From: a bacterium
Lineage (GTDB): Bacteria; UBP15; UBA6099; JAJRTR01
Assembly (NCBI GenBank): GCA_024278215.1
Contig: JAJRTR010000093.1
Span: 1-45,783 of the forward strand
Direction: 5' to 3'
Length of the DNA stretch: 45,783 nt
The translations under genes were made by a program, and so were the position numbers. The notes under the pieces were generated by a model, which did not search any database, was not told the DNA's origin, and saw only the letters and a list, made by a program, of their open reading frames with translations. Below, in pieces: positions 37,724 to 45,783 of this stretch (positions within the stretch are counted from its first letter, which is position 1; the number at the start of each line of letters is the position of its first letter).

Positions 37724-39373
37724 TCAGCCCAATTTTACACGCACTATATGTCCGGTAGTCGATCCGCCCCCGGAAAGCATTTCACGCATCTTTCCGAAGA
37801 CACCCGTCTGCTCGAAAAAGTCGTATGGATAAAGCGAATAGGCTGCCGACATCGTCATCGGAACCTCCTCGCATATCTGTGTAAGACTCTCATTTATGTC
37901 GGCGAGAATCCGCTCGGCCAACGCCCTGATATCGCCCGGCGCATCGGGGATCAGTACAGCGAATTCGTCTGCGCCCACACGCCCGACATACTCCCTCGCG
38001 GCATGTTCCACCAGCCGCTCTCCGATCTCCTTCAGTATAATATCGCCGCGCTCGTAGCCCAGCTTCTCGTTGACCGCGGAAAATCTGTCCGTATCAAACA
38101 GGAAAAGCGCGAAACACGCGCCGTTCTTGTCGGCCTTCTGTATTTCCTTCGAAAGCAGCTTCTGGAACGAAGAGAAATTCCGCAGTGAGGTCACAGTGTC
38201 GATGTCCTGTTCCGAAGTCGCATCGCTCCGGGCCGAACCGCCAGCGAATATTGTCGTGATGTGTCCGGCCACCCGCCAGAGTATATCGAGGTCCGCTTCC
38301 GACATCCCACCGCCGTCGCGCCTGTCGCCTATCAGCAACACATCCGACACGTCACCGTCGCGAGACAGTGGCAGCAGGACAAAAGAATTGAGATCAAACC
38401 TCGTCAGCGTCGGGTCTCCAATCCGCGAGTCACCGGCAGCGTCCTCGATGAGAAGCGGTTCCGCGTCCGCCCTCAACTCCGCCACCAGCAGCTCGGGAAC
38501 CACAACCGCCGCCTTTACCATCCGCGGCGCGTCGCCACCGGGCTCGTAGTCGAACCTCAGACGATGCCCGGCGTCTTCCCATCTGCCCTGAAACACCTTG
38601 CCGTAACCAAGCACCTCCCCGATAGCGGCCACAATCAATTCGAGCTTCTCATTCTTTGTACACTCGCGGCCCGCATCATCCCTGATCCGCTGCATACCCT
38701 CGACTACATAATCGGTAACTTCATATACTGTGCTGTTCAGCGATTTTTCTTCTATTCCACACGCTATTTCCGACACCGTCATCACATCCGTCAGAAGTAT
38801 CATCGAAATAAAAGCGGCTCCGTATGCCGTATACATAAACACCATAACCGCAATCCCGGCCCTGCCGGGTCCGACCGGTGCAGCCGCCATCGACAACCCT
38901 GTCGCAAGCAACAGGAACACCATGGCCTGCACATAATAATGACGATCCGGAAGTTTCACGTACAGCACATAAGCGATAAAGAAAAGAAGCAGCACAAACG
39001 CAGGCGGCTTCATAAACTCCTCGCCGGGGGGCGCGATCAGCCCCATTCCGCTCACGGCGACTATAATGAGACAGACGGAAACAACCGCGACAACCAGCCA
39101 TTGCGCGACCCTGCGCCCGACGTCGTCATACCACACAAAACCGGCAAACCATGCTATGATCGCAAGGCTCTCCAGCGGCATCGTCGCCAGCGAACCCGGC
39201 GCCAACTCCTGCGGCGCCGCCCTGAAAAACCACACCAGAAAATACAGAACCGCACCCGCGCACAACGCCGGACAACGCCGGTTCCTTATTCGCACATAAT
39301 GCGCACACGTCAACACAATATGTAAACCCGCGAGGGCGAGATTCATGTAGTTGAAAAAATGAAGACCCGGCAT
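37724..39373 (-). CDS. Multi-span membrane protein with GAF-like and degenerate GGDEF (GADEF) domain
   Basis: 549 aa. About eight hydrophobic helices occupy residues 5-205. A GAF-like region follows (about 220-375), then a GGDEF-type domain (about 395-549). The active-site motif is GADEF (residues 467-471) instead of GGDEF, and the upstream DTDRFSAVNEKLGYERGD block replaces the usual Lys after Phe with Ser. The Arg-x-x-Asp inhibitory site is missing. Either the enzyme is inactive and binds nucleotide as a receptor, or it retains altered activity. GGDEF variants with alanine at the second position are usually inactive, but not always. The gene stands alone upstream of repeat copy 5 (2 bp before 39373 to the 411-bp gap). 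Confidence 0.85.
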   Translation of the reverse strand: MPGLHFFNYMNLALAGLHIVLTCAHYVRIRNRRCPALCAGAVLYFLVWFFRAAPQELAPGSLATMPLESLAIIAWFAGFVWYDDVGRRVAQWLVVAVVSVCLIIVAVSGMGLIAPPGEEFMKPPAFVLLLFFIAYVLYVKLPDRHYYVQAMVFLLLATGLSMAAAPVGPGRAGIAVMVFMYTAYGAAFISMILLTDVMTVSEIACGIEEKSLNSTVYEVTDYVVEGMQRIRDDAGRECTKNEKLELIVAAIGEVLGYGKVFQGRWEDAGHRLRFDYEPGGDAPRMVKAAVVVPELLVAELRADAEPLLIEDAAGDSRIGDPTLTRFDLNSFVLLPLSRDGDVSDVLLIGDRRDGGGMSEADLDILWRVAGHITTIFAGGSARSDATSEQDIDTVTSLRNFSSFQKLLSKEIQKADKNGACFALFLFDTDRFSAVNEKLGYERGDIILKEIGERLVEHAAREYVGRVGADEFAVLIPDAPGDIRALAERILADINESLTQICEEVPMTMSAAYSLYPYDFFEQTGVFGKMREMLSGGGSTTGHIVRVKLG

Positions 39374-39500
39374 AATCAGCCCTTACCGCATTCTTCCTAT
39401 ATAATTAATGTACTATATATTTAACTTCCTTTTGACTTAATATATTATCCACAACAGTTATGTTCTTATTACAAAAAAATTAAAAATATTCATTACGCAC

Positions 39501-39678
39501 GAGCCAATTGCAAAATTGTATTCGTAGCGAGGTCGAGCGAAATTGTTCAGAGTATGGCGTAGGTGTATAATCTTCGCAGTCGTACTTGTAAAGTACGTCG
39601 AGGACGATTTTGCACCGACTACGCAGCTATGGGCAATAGCAGCCAACCGCAGCAGAATCATAATTTTGCAATTGGCTC
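39501..39678 (+). repeat. 178-bp palindromic interspersed repeat (MITE-like), copy 5
   Basis: Complete 178-bp copy with both 17-bp termini intact, in the orientation of copy 2. Its flanks do not form a clear direct repeat (GCAC on the left, ACAT on the right). The GCAC on its left equals the bases right of copy 1. It lies in the 411-bp gap 39374-39784 between the GADEF protein and the next unknown gene; no other feature is supported there. Confidence 0.92.
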
Positions 39679-39784
39679 ACATAACGTGATTTCGCTCACA
39701 AAAAGCCTGAATTTCTCCGAAACAGGTTGATAAATCACTGAGTATGCACCACAATTATAAGGCGAGAGGAGAATTACCCCTGTC

Positions 39785-40480
39785 TTGAATAACAGCGACT
39801 TTGAACCCGTCAGGGTGTGGCGAAGGATACACCGACCCGAAGATTACGCGGCAGATGCCGCGAAGTTTGTAGCCCGCGAGATACATATTCCCTTCATTTT
39901 TCTCAAGCCATTCGTCCCCATAGCCAGAAAAATCCTTGCAGGCTGGGACGACGCCGCCATCGAAACTACCGCTCTATATGAAACCCCCGAAGGCAAACGC
40001 ACACTTAGAACATTCTTCCTGATAACAGACTACTCCAACGACGCGGTCTACGGAATGATCGAGAGAATACTTAAACGCATGGGTGTCGGCGCGCGCCTCT
40101 CCCGGAACGACGAAACAGATTTCGCATGGGTTCTCCTCGGCGGCGTGCTCACGGATTATGCCGAAAGCGCGGGGGTATGCAAAAGAACGACCCGCCGCCT
40201 CAACGAGTTCAGACTACCACTCTCCGACTACTTCACCGCTACCACCTGGGAGACGGAATATGTCGAGATCACCAACCTGCGCACCGGAAGAGTGGAAAGA
40301 ATGTACATTCCGGCACGTGATATTTGCACTATAATCAACTGGTCCGTGAACTTCGAAGAGCAAATCTCCTGCTGTAAATCAAAGACCATCGAAAAAGGAA
40401 CCACCGAATATCACGAATTTCTCAAACTGAATGCAAAATACCACGAAATGAAACTGTATCGGCCAGCCGCAAATCTTTAA
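39785..40480 (+). CDS. Unrecognised 231-aa protein
   Basis: No family is recognised. The protein is soluble and mixed alpha/beta, with a helical, Arg/Lys-rich middle (about 95-135) and a C-terminal Lys/Glu-rich helix. It has no signal peptide. Cysteines occur near the end (ISCCKSK, about 199-205). The start codon is TTG, with AGGAG 13 bases upstream, longer than usual, so the start is tentative. It is followed by about 280 bp of AT-rich leader before the phasin-like genes. Function unknown. Confidence 0.6.
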   Translation: MNNSDFEPVRVWRRIHRPEDYAADAAKFVAREIHIPFIFLKPFVPIARKILAGWDDAAIETTALYETPEGKRTLRTFFLITDYSNDAVYGMIERILKRMGVGARLSRNDETDFAWVLLGGVLTDYAESAGVCKRTTRRLNEFRLPLSDYFTATTWETEYVEITNLRTGRVERMYIPARDICTIINWSVNFEEQISCCKSKTIEKGTTEYHEFLKLNAKYHEMKLYRPAANL

Positions 40481-40679
40481 TTTATTTAATTTTATCCTTA
40501 ATTATCTTAATTTCCTTAATCTTTTCTCTCCCACCCACAAATAGTTATTTCAAACTCTTTTGTAAAAAAACACGCAGAACAACAGGGCTTTTTAACATAT
40601 GCAGCATGCAAGACAACATCGCAATAATACATATTATCAAGGTGTTCTTGAATATTATTAATATATTTTTAAAAAACAC

Positions 40680-40707
40680 TTGACATTTCTCATAATTGTG
40701 TTAGAAT
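40680..40707 (+). promoter_or_regulatory. Strong sigma-70-type promoter for the phasin-like genes
   Basis: TTGACA (40680-40685), a 16-bp spacer and TAGAAT (40702-40707) lie in AT-rich DNA, about 50 bp upstream of the first phasin-like start codon. A small hairpin (CACAG / CTGTG, 40717-40733) lies in the resulting leader. Upstream, 40480-40535 has repeated TTAATTT/CCTTAAT-type pyrimidine-rich tracts without a visible gene. Confidence 0.7.
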
Positions 40708-40760
40708 CTTAAACATCACAGCAAATCACTGTGAAAGAAAAAGAAAAGGAGAAAAACAAC

Positions 40761-41138
40761 ATGGCACTGGAAATCGACAAACTGGGATACGCAGGCATCG
40801 GCCTCGTAGCAAAGATGCAGGACCTCATCGAGGACTTCATAGAAGGCCGCGACGATGAAGAGGTCGACGCAGAAGTCGCAGAAGAGGAAGAAGAAAAGAA
40901 CTTCCAGGAAAAATTCGACGCGCTCGTCGAGCTCGGTGAAGAACGCTACGACGAATGGATCGAAAAAAGCAAGGAAGAAAAAGAAAAGATCACCGACAAG
41001 ATCAGTGAACGCACAAGCAAGGTTTTCTCAGAAATCGGCCTCGTGACAAAAGAAGACATAGAAGAACTCGAAGCCAAGATCGCCAAGCTTCAGCGCGCGG
41101 TGAAAAAAGCAGCGGCGTCCGCCAAAAAGGATGCGTAA
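40761..41138 (+). CDS. Phasin-like coiled-coil protein, first of a tandem pair
   Basis: 125 aa, acidic to basic, mostly helical. It begins MALEIDKLGYAGIGLVAKMQ and ends with the Ala/Lys-rich tail typical of phasins. The KEDIEELEAKIAKLQRAVKK helix, with Lys-rich end, resembles the phasin/PhaF-like family, which coats polyhydroxyalkanoate granules or acts as a nucleoid-associated regulator. AGGAG at 40747-40751 precedes the ATG at 40761 by 9 bases. The frame opens 10 codons earlier, but these are only Lys/Glu and lack a site. The downstream paralogue shares most of the sequence. Assignment by composition and motif only; no PHA synthase is in this window. Confidence 0.75.
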   Translation: MALEIDKLGYAGIGLVAKMQDLIEDFIEGRDDEEVDAEVAEEEEEKNFQEKFDALVELGEERYDEWIEKSKEEKEKITDKISERTSKVFSEIGLVTKEDIEELEAKIAKLQRAVKKAAASAKKDA

Positions 41139-41189
41139 GTTTCCAGGAAGGTTATGATGCAGAGTAGTAGCTGAAAGAAACCCGAGACA

Positions 41190-41220
41190 GCGTTTCCGGG
41201 GGGCTACCCCCCGGGAACGC
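41190..41220. other. GC-rich hairpin between the tandem phasin-like genes
   Basis: GCGTTTCCGGGGGG pairs with CCCCCCGGGAACGC around CTA with one mismatch. It is a very stable intergenic stem of the transcript and has no U-tract. It may protect the upstream message or lower expression of the second gene. Confidence 0.6.
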
Positions 41221-41288
41221 CGGGAACTCAAATTGTTAAAGGGGCGGAAAAAACCAGAACGTCCGCTCCGGAAGAAAGGGGAAATATA

Positions 41289-41663
41289 ATGGCACTGGAA
41301 ATCGACAAACTGGGATATGCGGGAATAGGACTACTGGCGAAAATGCAGGACTTGATCGAAGACTTCATCGAAGGTCGCGACGATGAAGAGGTCGAGGAAG
41401 AAGCCGTCGAAGAAAACGAAGACAAAAACTTGAAGGAAAAGTTTGAGGATCTCGTCGAACTCGGTGAAGAACGCTACGACGAATGGCTCGACAAGGGCAA
41501 GGACGAAAGAGAAAAAGTTACCGACAAGTTCAGAGAACGCACAAACAAAGTCTTCTCCGAGATGGGACTTGTGACCAGGGAAGACATCGAGGAACTCGAA
41601 GCCAAGATCGCCAAGCTCCAGCGTGCGATCAAAAAAGCAACGGCAACAAAGAAAAAATCATAA
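41289..41663 (+). CDS. Phasin-like coiled-coil protein, second of a tandem pair
   Basis: 124 aa, a close paralogue of the gene ending at 41138, identical or nearly so at MALEIDKLGYAGIG, MQDLIEDFIEGRDDEEV, EELEAKIAKLQRA and other segments. It arose by tandem duplication; differences cluster in the acidic middle and at the C-terminus (KKATATKKKS). An AAGGGGA site precedes the ATG. A U-rich terminator follows (41691-41716). As in the first copy, a granule-coating or DNA-associated role is inferred. The two could form heteromers. Confidence 0.75.
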   Translation: MALEIDKLGYAGIGLLAKMQDLIEDFIEGRDDEEVEEEAVEENEDKNLKEKFEDLVELGEERYDEWLDKGKDEREKVTDKFRERTNKVFSEMGLVTREDIEELEAKIAKLQRAIKKATATKKKS

Positions 41664-41690
41664 TCCGCAAACAGCAGGATTTGTTACCAT

Positions 41691-41716
41691 AAAAAAGCTC
41701 CTTCGGGGGCTTTTTT
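41691..41716. terminator. Bidirectional intrinsic terminator with UUCG loop
   Basis: AAAAAAGCTCC, TTCG, GGGGCTTTTTT: a GC stem with a UUCG loop and six A and six T at its two ends. It lies 27 bp after the second phasin-like gene and works for either strand, so it also ends leftward transcription from the lipoprotein gene at 41771. Confidence 0.9.
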
Positions 41717-41770
41717 GGGGTTTGGGCGCGATGGAGGGTCGGAATTATTGTGAATATCAACCGTGTGGTT

Positions 41771-43177
41771 TCAACTGTCGGGAGTGCCCGGGTCCGAGCC
41801 GCCCGGATCACCGGAACTTACCGGCTCGATTGTTACATTGAGTGCGGTCGATCCGAGGTTGCCCTGCGAATCTTCGACTGAAACATTCAGGGTTCCATTC
41901 TCTGTGGTTGTTATGTCCCAGAAATTTTCGAGCACGTAAAGATAGCCGTTCGTGTCGTCGATAACCATTCCGACCGGATCGGCGGCAAGGCTGATTGTCG
42001 ATAGCAACGCGCCGGAAGAAGCGTCGATTGATGAAACGGAGTCCACTCCTTTGTTGAGAGAGAAAACACGAGCGGCGGACTGGGCGACGGCGACGGACAA
42101 CGGCTGGTCGCCCACAGTGCGCTCCGCGATGGCGCTTCCATTTGACAGATCATAGATTACTACTTTGTCGTCACCGTAATATGATGCGGACATCCTGTTC
42201 CCGGCGCTGTCACAGGCGATAGACTCGGGGAACGAATCGAGCGAGACAAGTTTTGTGTCGGCACCTGCTCCGTAGAGATATATCCCCCTGTCGGCACCGG
42301 TTCCGCCGGCGTAATAAAGGTTCCCTGTGGCTGTCGTGCCTGCTTCGACAAGCTGCGGCAAATGCTGAAGCGTGCCCGAGCTTACACTTTCAGCGGAACA
42401 GTCGATTATTGAAAGGTCTTTAGACGGATTCGCGAAAATAGCGTATGCGATGGATGTTTGCTTGTTGATGACCATGGCGTGAGGTTCGGCGCCAAGCCCC
42501 GGGGTCGCCAGAAGGTCGCCTGTGGAAACTGAATATATCTGCAATGTGCTGCTGTCTTTCGAAGCGACTATCACCTTGCCGTCTGCGGGGCAGGTTCTGA
42601 TTATTTCAGGACTTGCCGATAGTGACACTTCCCTTATGGTCGCCCCGCTTGTTGAATTGATGAAAATAAGTTTGTTGCGGGAGTTGGAGGCGACAATGAG
42701 TGTGCCGGACGGAATATCTATGTCAATAAGGTTGAGCAGAGCTGAAGCGCCGCCGGACGCGCCGAATATCCTGTAGTTTGTAATCAGCGCTCCTGTGCTC
42801 ACGTTATACTTTGCGGCAATCGTCCAGTATAGCGGTGATATATCGGAACTTGTGGATGCCGAAGAAGCGGACGCATTGAGAAGGTCGGCAAGATCGAAAC
42901 TGGTGTTTCTGAACGTAAACGTGCTCTTCGCCGAGGAAGAGTTTATACCGTCCGGGTCGGAATATGAAAAGGAGATTGAGGCGGGGAGTGCGTTTTCTTT
43001 GTAAGAAACAGAGCCTGAAGATGCAGGCGATGTGAAAGTGACAACCGGGGCCGCCCCCGCGCTGCCGCCGCCGGTCGTGTCACCGCCACCGCCACCTCCG
43101 CCACCGCCGCAACCCGGAACGCATATTACTATCGAGATGATGAATGTCAAAACAACGAACTGAACGAGTTTCTTCAT
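41771..43177 (-). CDS. Beta-propeller (YVTN-type) lipoprotein
   Basis: 468 aa. A signal peptide ends with VPGC (Cys near residue 23), then a Gly-rich run, suggesting a lipoprotein exposed outside the inner membrane. The middle consists of repeated beta-strand units with patterns such as LIVASNSRNKLIFINSTSG and YGDDKVVIYDLSNGSAIAER, like YVTN/NHL beta-propeller blades. A C-terminal Ig-like segment (NVSVEDSQGNLGSTALNVTI) and a Gly/Pro/Asp tail follow. Such proteins are surface or periplasmic; ligand unknown. The gene ends 108 bp from the second phasin-like gene, across the shared terminator. Confidence 0.85.
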   Translation of the reverse strand: MKKLVQFVVLTFIISIVICVPGCGGGGGGGGGDTTGGGSAGAAPVVTFTSPASSGSVSYKENALPASISFSYSDPDGINSSSAKSTFTFRNTSFDLADLLNASASSASTSSDISPLYWTIAAKYNVSTGALITNYRIFGASGGASALLNLIDIDIPSGTLIVASNSRNKLIFINSTSGATIREVSLSASPEIIRTCPADGKVIVASKDSSTLQIYSVSTGDLLATPGLGAEPHAMVINKQTSIAYAIFANPSKDLSIIDCSAESVSSGTLQHLPQLVEAGTTATGNLYYAGGTGADRGIYLYGAGADTKLVSLDSFPESIACDSAGNRMSASYYGDDKVVIYDLSNGSAIAERTVGDQPLSVAVAQSAARVFSLNKGVDSVSSIDASSGALLSTISLAADPVGMVIDDTNGYLYVLENFWDITTTENGTLNVSVEDSQGNLGSTALNVTIEPVSSGDPGGSDPGTPDS

Positions 43178-43313
43178 TTTTCAATATTCTTTGATAGAAA
43201 GATTTTAAGCCGTTTTTTTCTGTAAGCGACAATGTGTTGCCGATAAATAAGATAGCAACTGTCGTTTATCACCTGTTTGGTTCCGGCTTAAGCCGTCGAT
43301 CAATTATTCCCCG

Positions 43314-45560
43314 TCAATTACAGCCATCCGGCGGACACGGCGCCTGTATGGGATCGAGAACCACGGAAATCGTCCCGACGGCACTGCCGGAAGTTGCGGT
43401 GACGACCGCTGTGCCGGGACTTGTCGGCGAGGTGTAAGTGACAGTAACCTTGCCTTCGTCATTCGTTTCCGTCACATCCGGCGAAATGCCTCCCGTGTCC
43501 ACCGAAAAACTCACCTGTATCTCACTTGCGACAATAAAACCCGAACTGTCCTTTACGGTGCCGTAGACTTCTGTTGTCTCTTCACCGTCGGCGTCGATGC
43601 TTGATTTCGCAAGCGATAGCTCGATTTCATAAGGTATTCTGGAAAGTCTCAGGAATGTGTTTTCGTCGATAATTTCCTGTAGTTTCCATTGACCTTCGGT
43701 GTACTCGAAAGTGAACGCGGCGTAGAAATTGTCATTCGACTTATTCGCGACTTCGTACCAGTAGAAGTCGACAGTGCCTCTTTTTGTGATCCGCGAAGCG
43801 TCGAGTTGTTCTATCGTGTAATAAATCTGCCGCCGTCCGGTATCGAAAACAATATTTACGGAACTCTCGAATTCGGTATAGTCACGCAGCCCCTCGATGT
43901 TTGTCGAGAAATCCTGCGAGATCGCCTGATTGAGAGTGCTTCGATCCATATCGTTGAAGGCACGCATGAATGCTTCAAAAGTATCTTTGAGCATCTCCGG
44001 GTCCGTCCTGTAATCGTATTTAAAGGTGTATGGTTCGAACTGTTCCTCGGATGTGTTGCCCATGACATCGACGGCGCGAACCTTTATCGAGTAATTCTCC
44101 AGGTCGTTCGGCCTGTAGCTGTAAGTCCAGGCGGTTGTACCGTTCGCGGTGTTCCAGCCTATACCGTTGTCCACCGAGACTTCGACTTTGTCGATCCCCG
44201 AAAGGTCAGCCGGCAGGGTAACCGATCCGAGGTCATGTTCATTGTCGTCGGTGTCTTTCGCGACAAAGCCGATAGTATATGTTTTCATATTCTGCGGTGC
44301 CACGGCCTGGCCGGAGATCACAATTTTACTGGAGATGAGGTCTTCCCTGTTCAGAATTGATCCCTCTTCGAGGAACTGCTCGGCCGCCTTGTCGCAAATA
44401 GTTATGTTGGAAATCACGGGTACATCGGCGAAGTCCTGAGTGATTTTGAGTTCATAGCTGAAACTGCTGATGCCGTCGAGTTGAGTTTCCTCGTCGTCGA
44501 CTTTGATAAATAGCCGCCACTGGTCGGCTTCGGATGTTGAAGCGGTCCCTGTGATCTTAAGAATTTTCGAATCCGTATCGATGTTCTCGGTGGTGACGTT
44601 CACTGTGTCGCCCGGAGAGGCCTTCACGCCGCCGAAGCTGAGCGAAGTTATTTTCGGCACATCCGACGTTTTCTTTGTTACAGAAACTGTTGTTCCGAAA
44701 CTGAGGTTTTTCTGCGTAACGGTTTTCTTCTTGTCGAACACCTGGATGTTGCCCTGCGCCTGCTCCTGCTCCTGCGCCTGCGTGAGGCCCTTGGCGATTG
44801 CCTGCCCCTCGGGAGTTTCTTCGCCATCCTGGAGAAGCACAACTCTTGTTTTGTTCCAGTATTCATCCGACGGCGTGATATCCGGGACCACCTTGCCGCC
44901 TTTCATCTTGAAACCGGGCATGTCGGGGGTCGGCTTCTCCTTGCTGTAAAGGTCGATGTCGTCCTGCGTAAGTTCGGATACCTCTCCGGTCTCCCCTCCG
45001 GGGCCGAGTTCGAGCATAGCGCCCGCAGGTATATTAACAGGCTCGGGCGCGCCCGTCGGCTGCACCTTCATTTCGCCGGTGATCGACGCGACTACCGAGT
45101 ACTTGTCCTCGTCGAGCATCGCATAGCTGCGACCGTCACAGTATATTGTCTGTCCCGGAAGAATGATTTTCGTCGGCCCGCCTACGACAAGCATCTCGCC
45201 CAGCAGCAACTCGGGGCTGATTGTATATCCGCCGTCCTCTTTTTTCTCTCCCACCAATCGCACAGAGGAAAATGGGTAAATAATCATGGTGAAATCGCCA
45301 AGATCAAAATATATCGTCTCGTCTTTTGTGGCAACCGTATCCCCTAATTTTATGTCGGCTTTTTTACCGCCTGCAAAATCAATAATCGGGTTCTTCGATT
45401 GCCATGTCTTCTGATTGTTTTCCCGGACATATATCCCCGGGTCTTTTTTGCTTTCTTCCTGCGCCGTGCATGTCACATACAAAAACAACACCGGCAGCAT
45501 CAACAGAAGTAACATTCCGACCGGACCCTGTTGATTGTTTTTCCGGTTATTCCTGCTCAT
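43314..45560 (-). CDS. Large exported protein with FecR-like and Ig-like domains
   Basis: 748 aa. A signal segment (about 15-32) is followed by a FecR-like domain (about 45-190: KADIKLGDTVATKDETIYFD, IIYPFSSVRL, GEMLVVGG). The middle contains an Ig-like/adhesin-type region with two strand-rich repeats (about 290-500). A cystatin/NTF2-like part (about 530-640: DTFEAFMRAFNDMDRSTLNQ) follows. The C-terminus is a Big_1-type Ig domain (about 650-735: SLAKSSIDADGEETTEVYGT). The lipobox-like YVTC is imperfect, so anchoring is uncertain. GGGAG precedes the ATG. A role in cell surface structure or adhesion is inferred. The partner lipoprotein lies 136 bp downstream. Confidence 0.82.
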   Translation of the reverse strand: MSRNNRKNNQQGPVGMLLLLMLPVLFLYVTCTAQEESKKDPGIYVRENNQKTWQSKNPIIDFAGGKKADIKLGDTVATKDETIYFDLGDFTMIIYPFSSVRLVGEKKEDGGYTISPELLLGEMLVVGGPTKIILPGQTIYCDGRSYAMLDEDKYSVVASITGEMKVQPTGAPEPVNIPAGAMLELGPGGETGEVSELTQDDIDLYSKEKPTPDMPGFKMKGGKVVPDITPSDEYWNKTRVVLLQDGEETPEGQAIAKGLTQAQEQEQAQGNIQVFDKKKTVTQKNLSFGTTVSVTKKTSDVPKITSLSFGGVKASPGDTVNVTTENIDTDSKILKITGTASTSEADQWRLFIKVDDEETQLDGISSFSYELKITQDFADVPVISNITICDKAAEQFLEEGSILNREDLISSKIVISGQAVAPQNMKTYTIGFVAKDTDDNEHDLGSVTLPADLSGIDKVEVSVDNGIGWNTANGTTAWTYSYRPNDLENYSIKVRAVDVMGNTSEEQFEPYTFKYDYRTDPEMLKDTFEAFMRAFNDMDRSTLNQAISQDFSTNIEGLRDYTEFESSVNIVFDTGRRQIYYTIEQLDASRITKRGTVDFYWYEVANKSNDNFYAAFTFEYTEGQWKLQEIIDENTFLRLSRIPYEIELSLAKSSIDADGEETTEVYGTVKDSSGFIVASEIQVSFSVDTGGISPDVTETNDEGKVTVTYTSPTSPGTAVVTATSGSAVGTISVVLDPIQAPCPPDGCN

Positions 45561-45642
45561 GTTATCTCCCTTCGTCCCCGACTCATCCAGCGATACCGGC
45601 CAACGAGTCTTTCAAGGGAAAACACTTTTGTTTTTTTCCCAT

Positions 45643-45783
45643 GAGCCAATTGCAAAATTCTGATTCTGCTGCGGTCGGCTGCTATTGTCCATAGCTGCGT
45701 TGTCGGCACAAAATCGTCCTCGACGTACTCTACAAGTACGCCTGCGAGGATTTTATACCTCCGCCTTGCTCCGAACAATTTCG
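45643..45783 (-). repeat. 178-bp palindromic interspersed repeat, copy 6 (right-truncated by window)
   Basis: Starts with an intact left terminus GAGCCAATTGCAAAATT and continues in the orientation of copies 3 and 4 to the window end; the last 37 bases or so are missing. Nearly identical to copy 3 over the visible part. Left flank CCAT. It lies 82 bp upstream of the large exported protein's start codon. Confidence 0.92.

Noticed and set aside
1-45783. CRISPR array, prophage, toxin-antitoxin pair or defence island
   Set aside because: The repeats are long, palindromic and kilobases apart, not spaced by short unique spacers; no Cas, integrase, capsid or restriction gene is seen.

Overview
The window reads as chromosomal DNA of a Gram-negative bacterium from a poorly sampled, probably anaerobic or microaerobic lineage. 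Lipoprotein signal peptides, a UDP-diacylglucosamine-hydrolase-like phosphoesterase, TlpA-type thioredoxins and a PhnD-like periplasmic protein point to an outer membrane. A glycyl-radical-activase-like radical SAM protein, IspG, a 2[4Fe-4S] ferredoxin, an 8-Cys cluster protein and a CoA-disulfide-reductase-like enzyme point to low-oxygen metabolism. Base composition is moderate with GC-biased third positions in most genes. I do not assign a phylum: many proteins are generic and several small or surface proteins match nothing I recognise.

Layout. 0-2.4 kb: CoA-disulfide reductase/rhodanese fusion (-) between repeat copies. 2.4-5.4 kb: a tightly packed (+) operon of three unrecognised proteins, a metallophosphoesterase, and a 64-aa orphan ORF with its own strong promoter. 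5.8-15.7 kb: a long (-) run: leuS, a small protein, a DUF2723/TPR membrane protein, a double-TlpA lipoprotein, a class III nucleotide cyclase and a PhnD-like binding protein. 15.8-22.5 kb: radical SAM activase, an unknown exported protein, YkgJ-type Cys-cluster protein, ispG, a DUF5054/GH38-like protein and a family 2 glycosyltransferase. 22.7-28.5 kb: a primary-like sigma factor, then an acyl-CoA module (thiolase, START-like protein, acyl-CoA dehydrogenase), an XRE/cupin regulator and an SDR. 28.9-30.5 kb: an ABC exporter pair. 30.6-39.4 kb: a (-) run with MOT1-like molybdate permease, creatininase-family protein, ferredoxin, mobB, dihydrouridine synthase, a small lipoprotein, CvpA, larC and a degenerate GGDEF protein. 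39.8-41.7 kb: an unknown protein and two tandem phasin-like proteins with a strong promoter and terminator. 41.8-45.6 kb: a beta-propeller lipoprotein and a FecR-like/Ig-like surface protein.

The most striking non-genic feature is a family of about 178-bp interspersed elements, six copies in under 46 kb (two cut by the window edges), in both orientations and always intergenic. Each has about 17-bp terminal inverted repeats and is an imperfect palindrome along its whole length. Three of the four complete copies are flanked by perfect 4-bp direct repeats (GATA, TAAA, AAGA), as expected of a non-autonomous transposed element (MITE). No transposase is present. Two possible decayed relatives and several other small hairpin repeats are also present.

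How genes work together: the thiolase/START/acyl-CoA dehydrogenase/regulator block looks like short-chain acyl-CoA metabolism. MOT1 + MobB + LarC is a loose molybdenum/nickel cofactor neighbourhood. The cyclase with its adjacent PhnD-like protein looks like a ligand-sensing cyclic-nucleotide module. I see no tRNA, rRNA, CRISPR array, toxin-antitoxin pair, phage gene or recognisable defence system.
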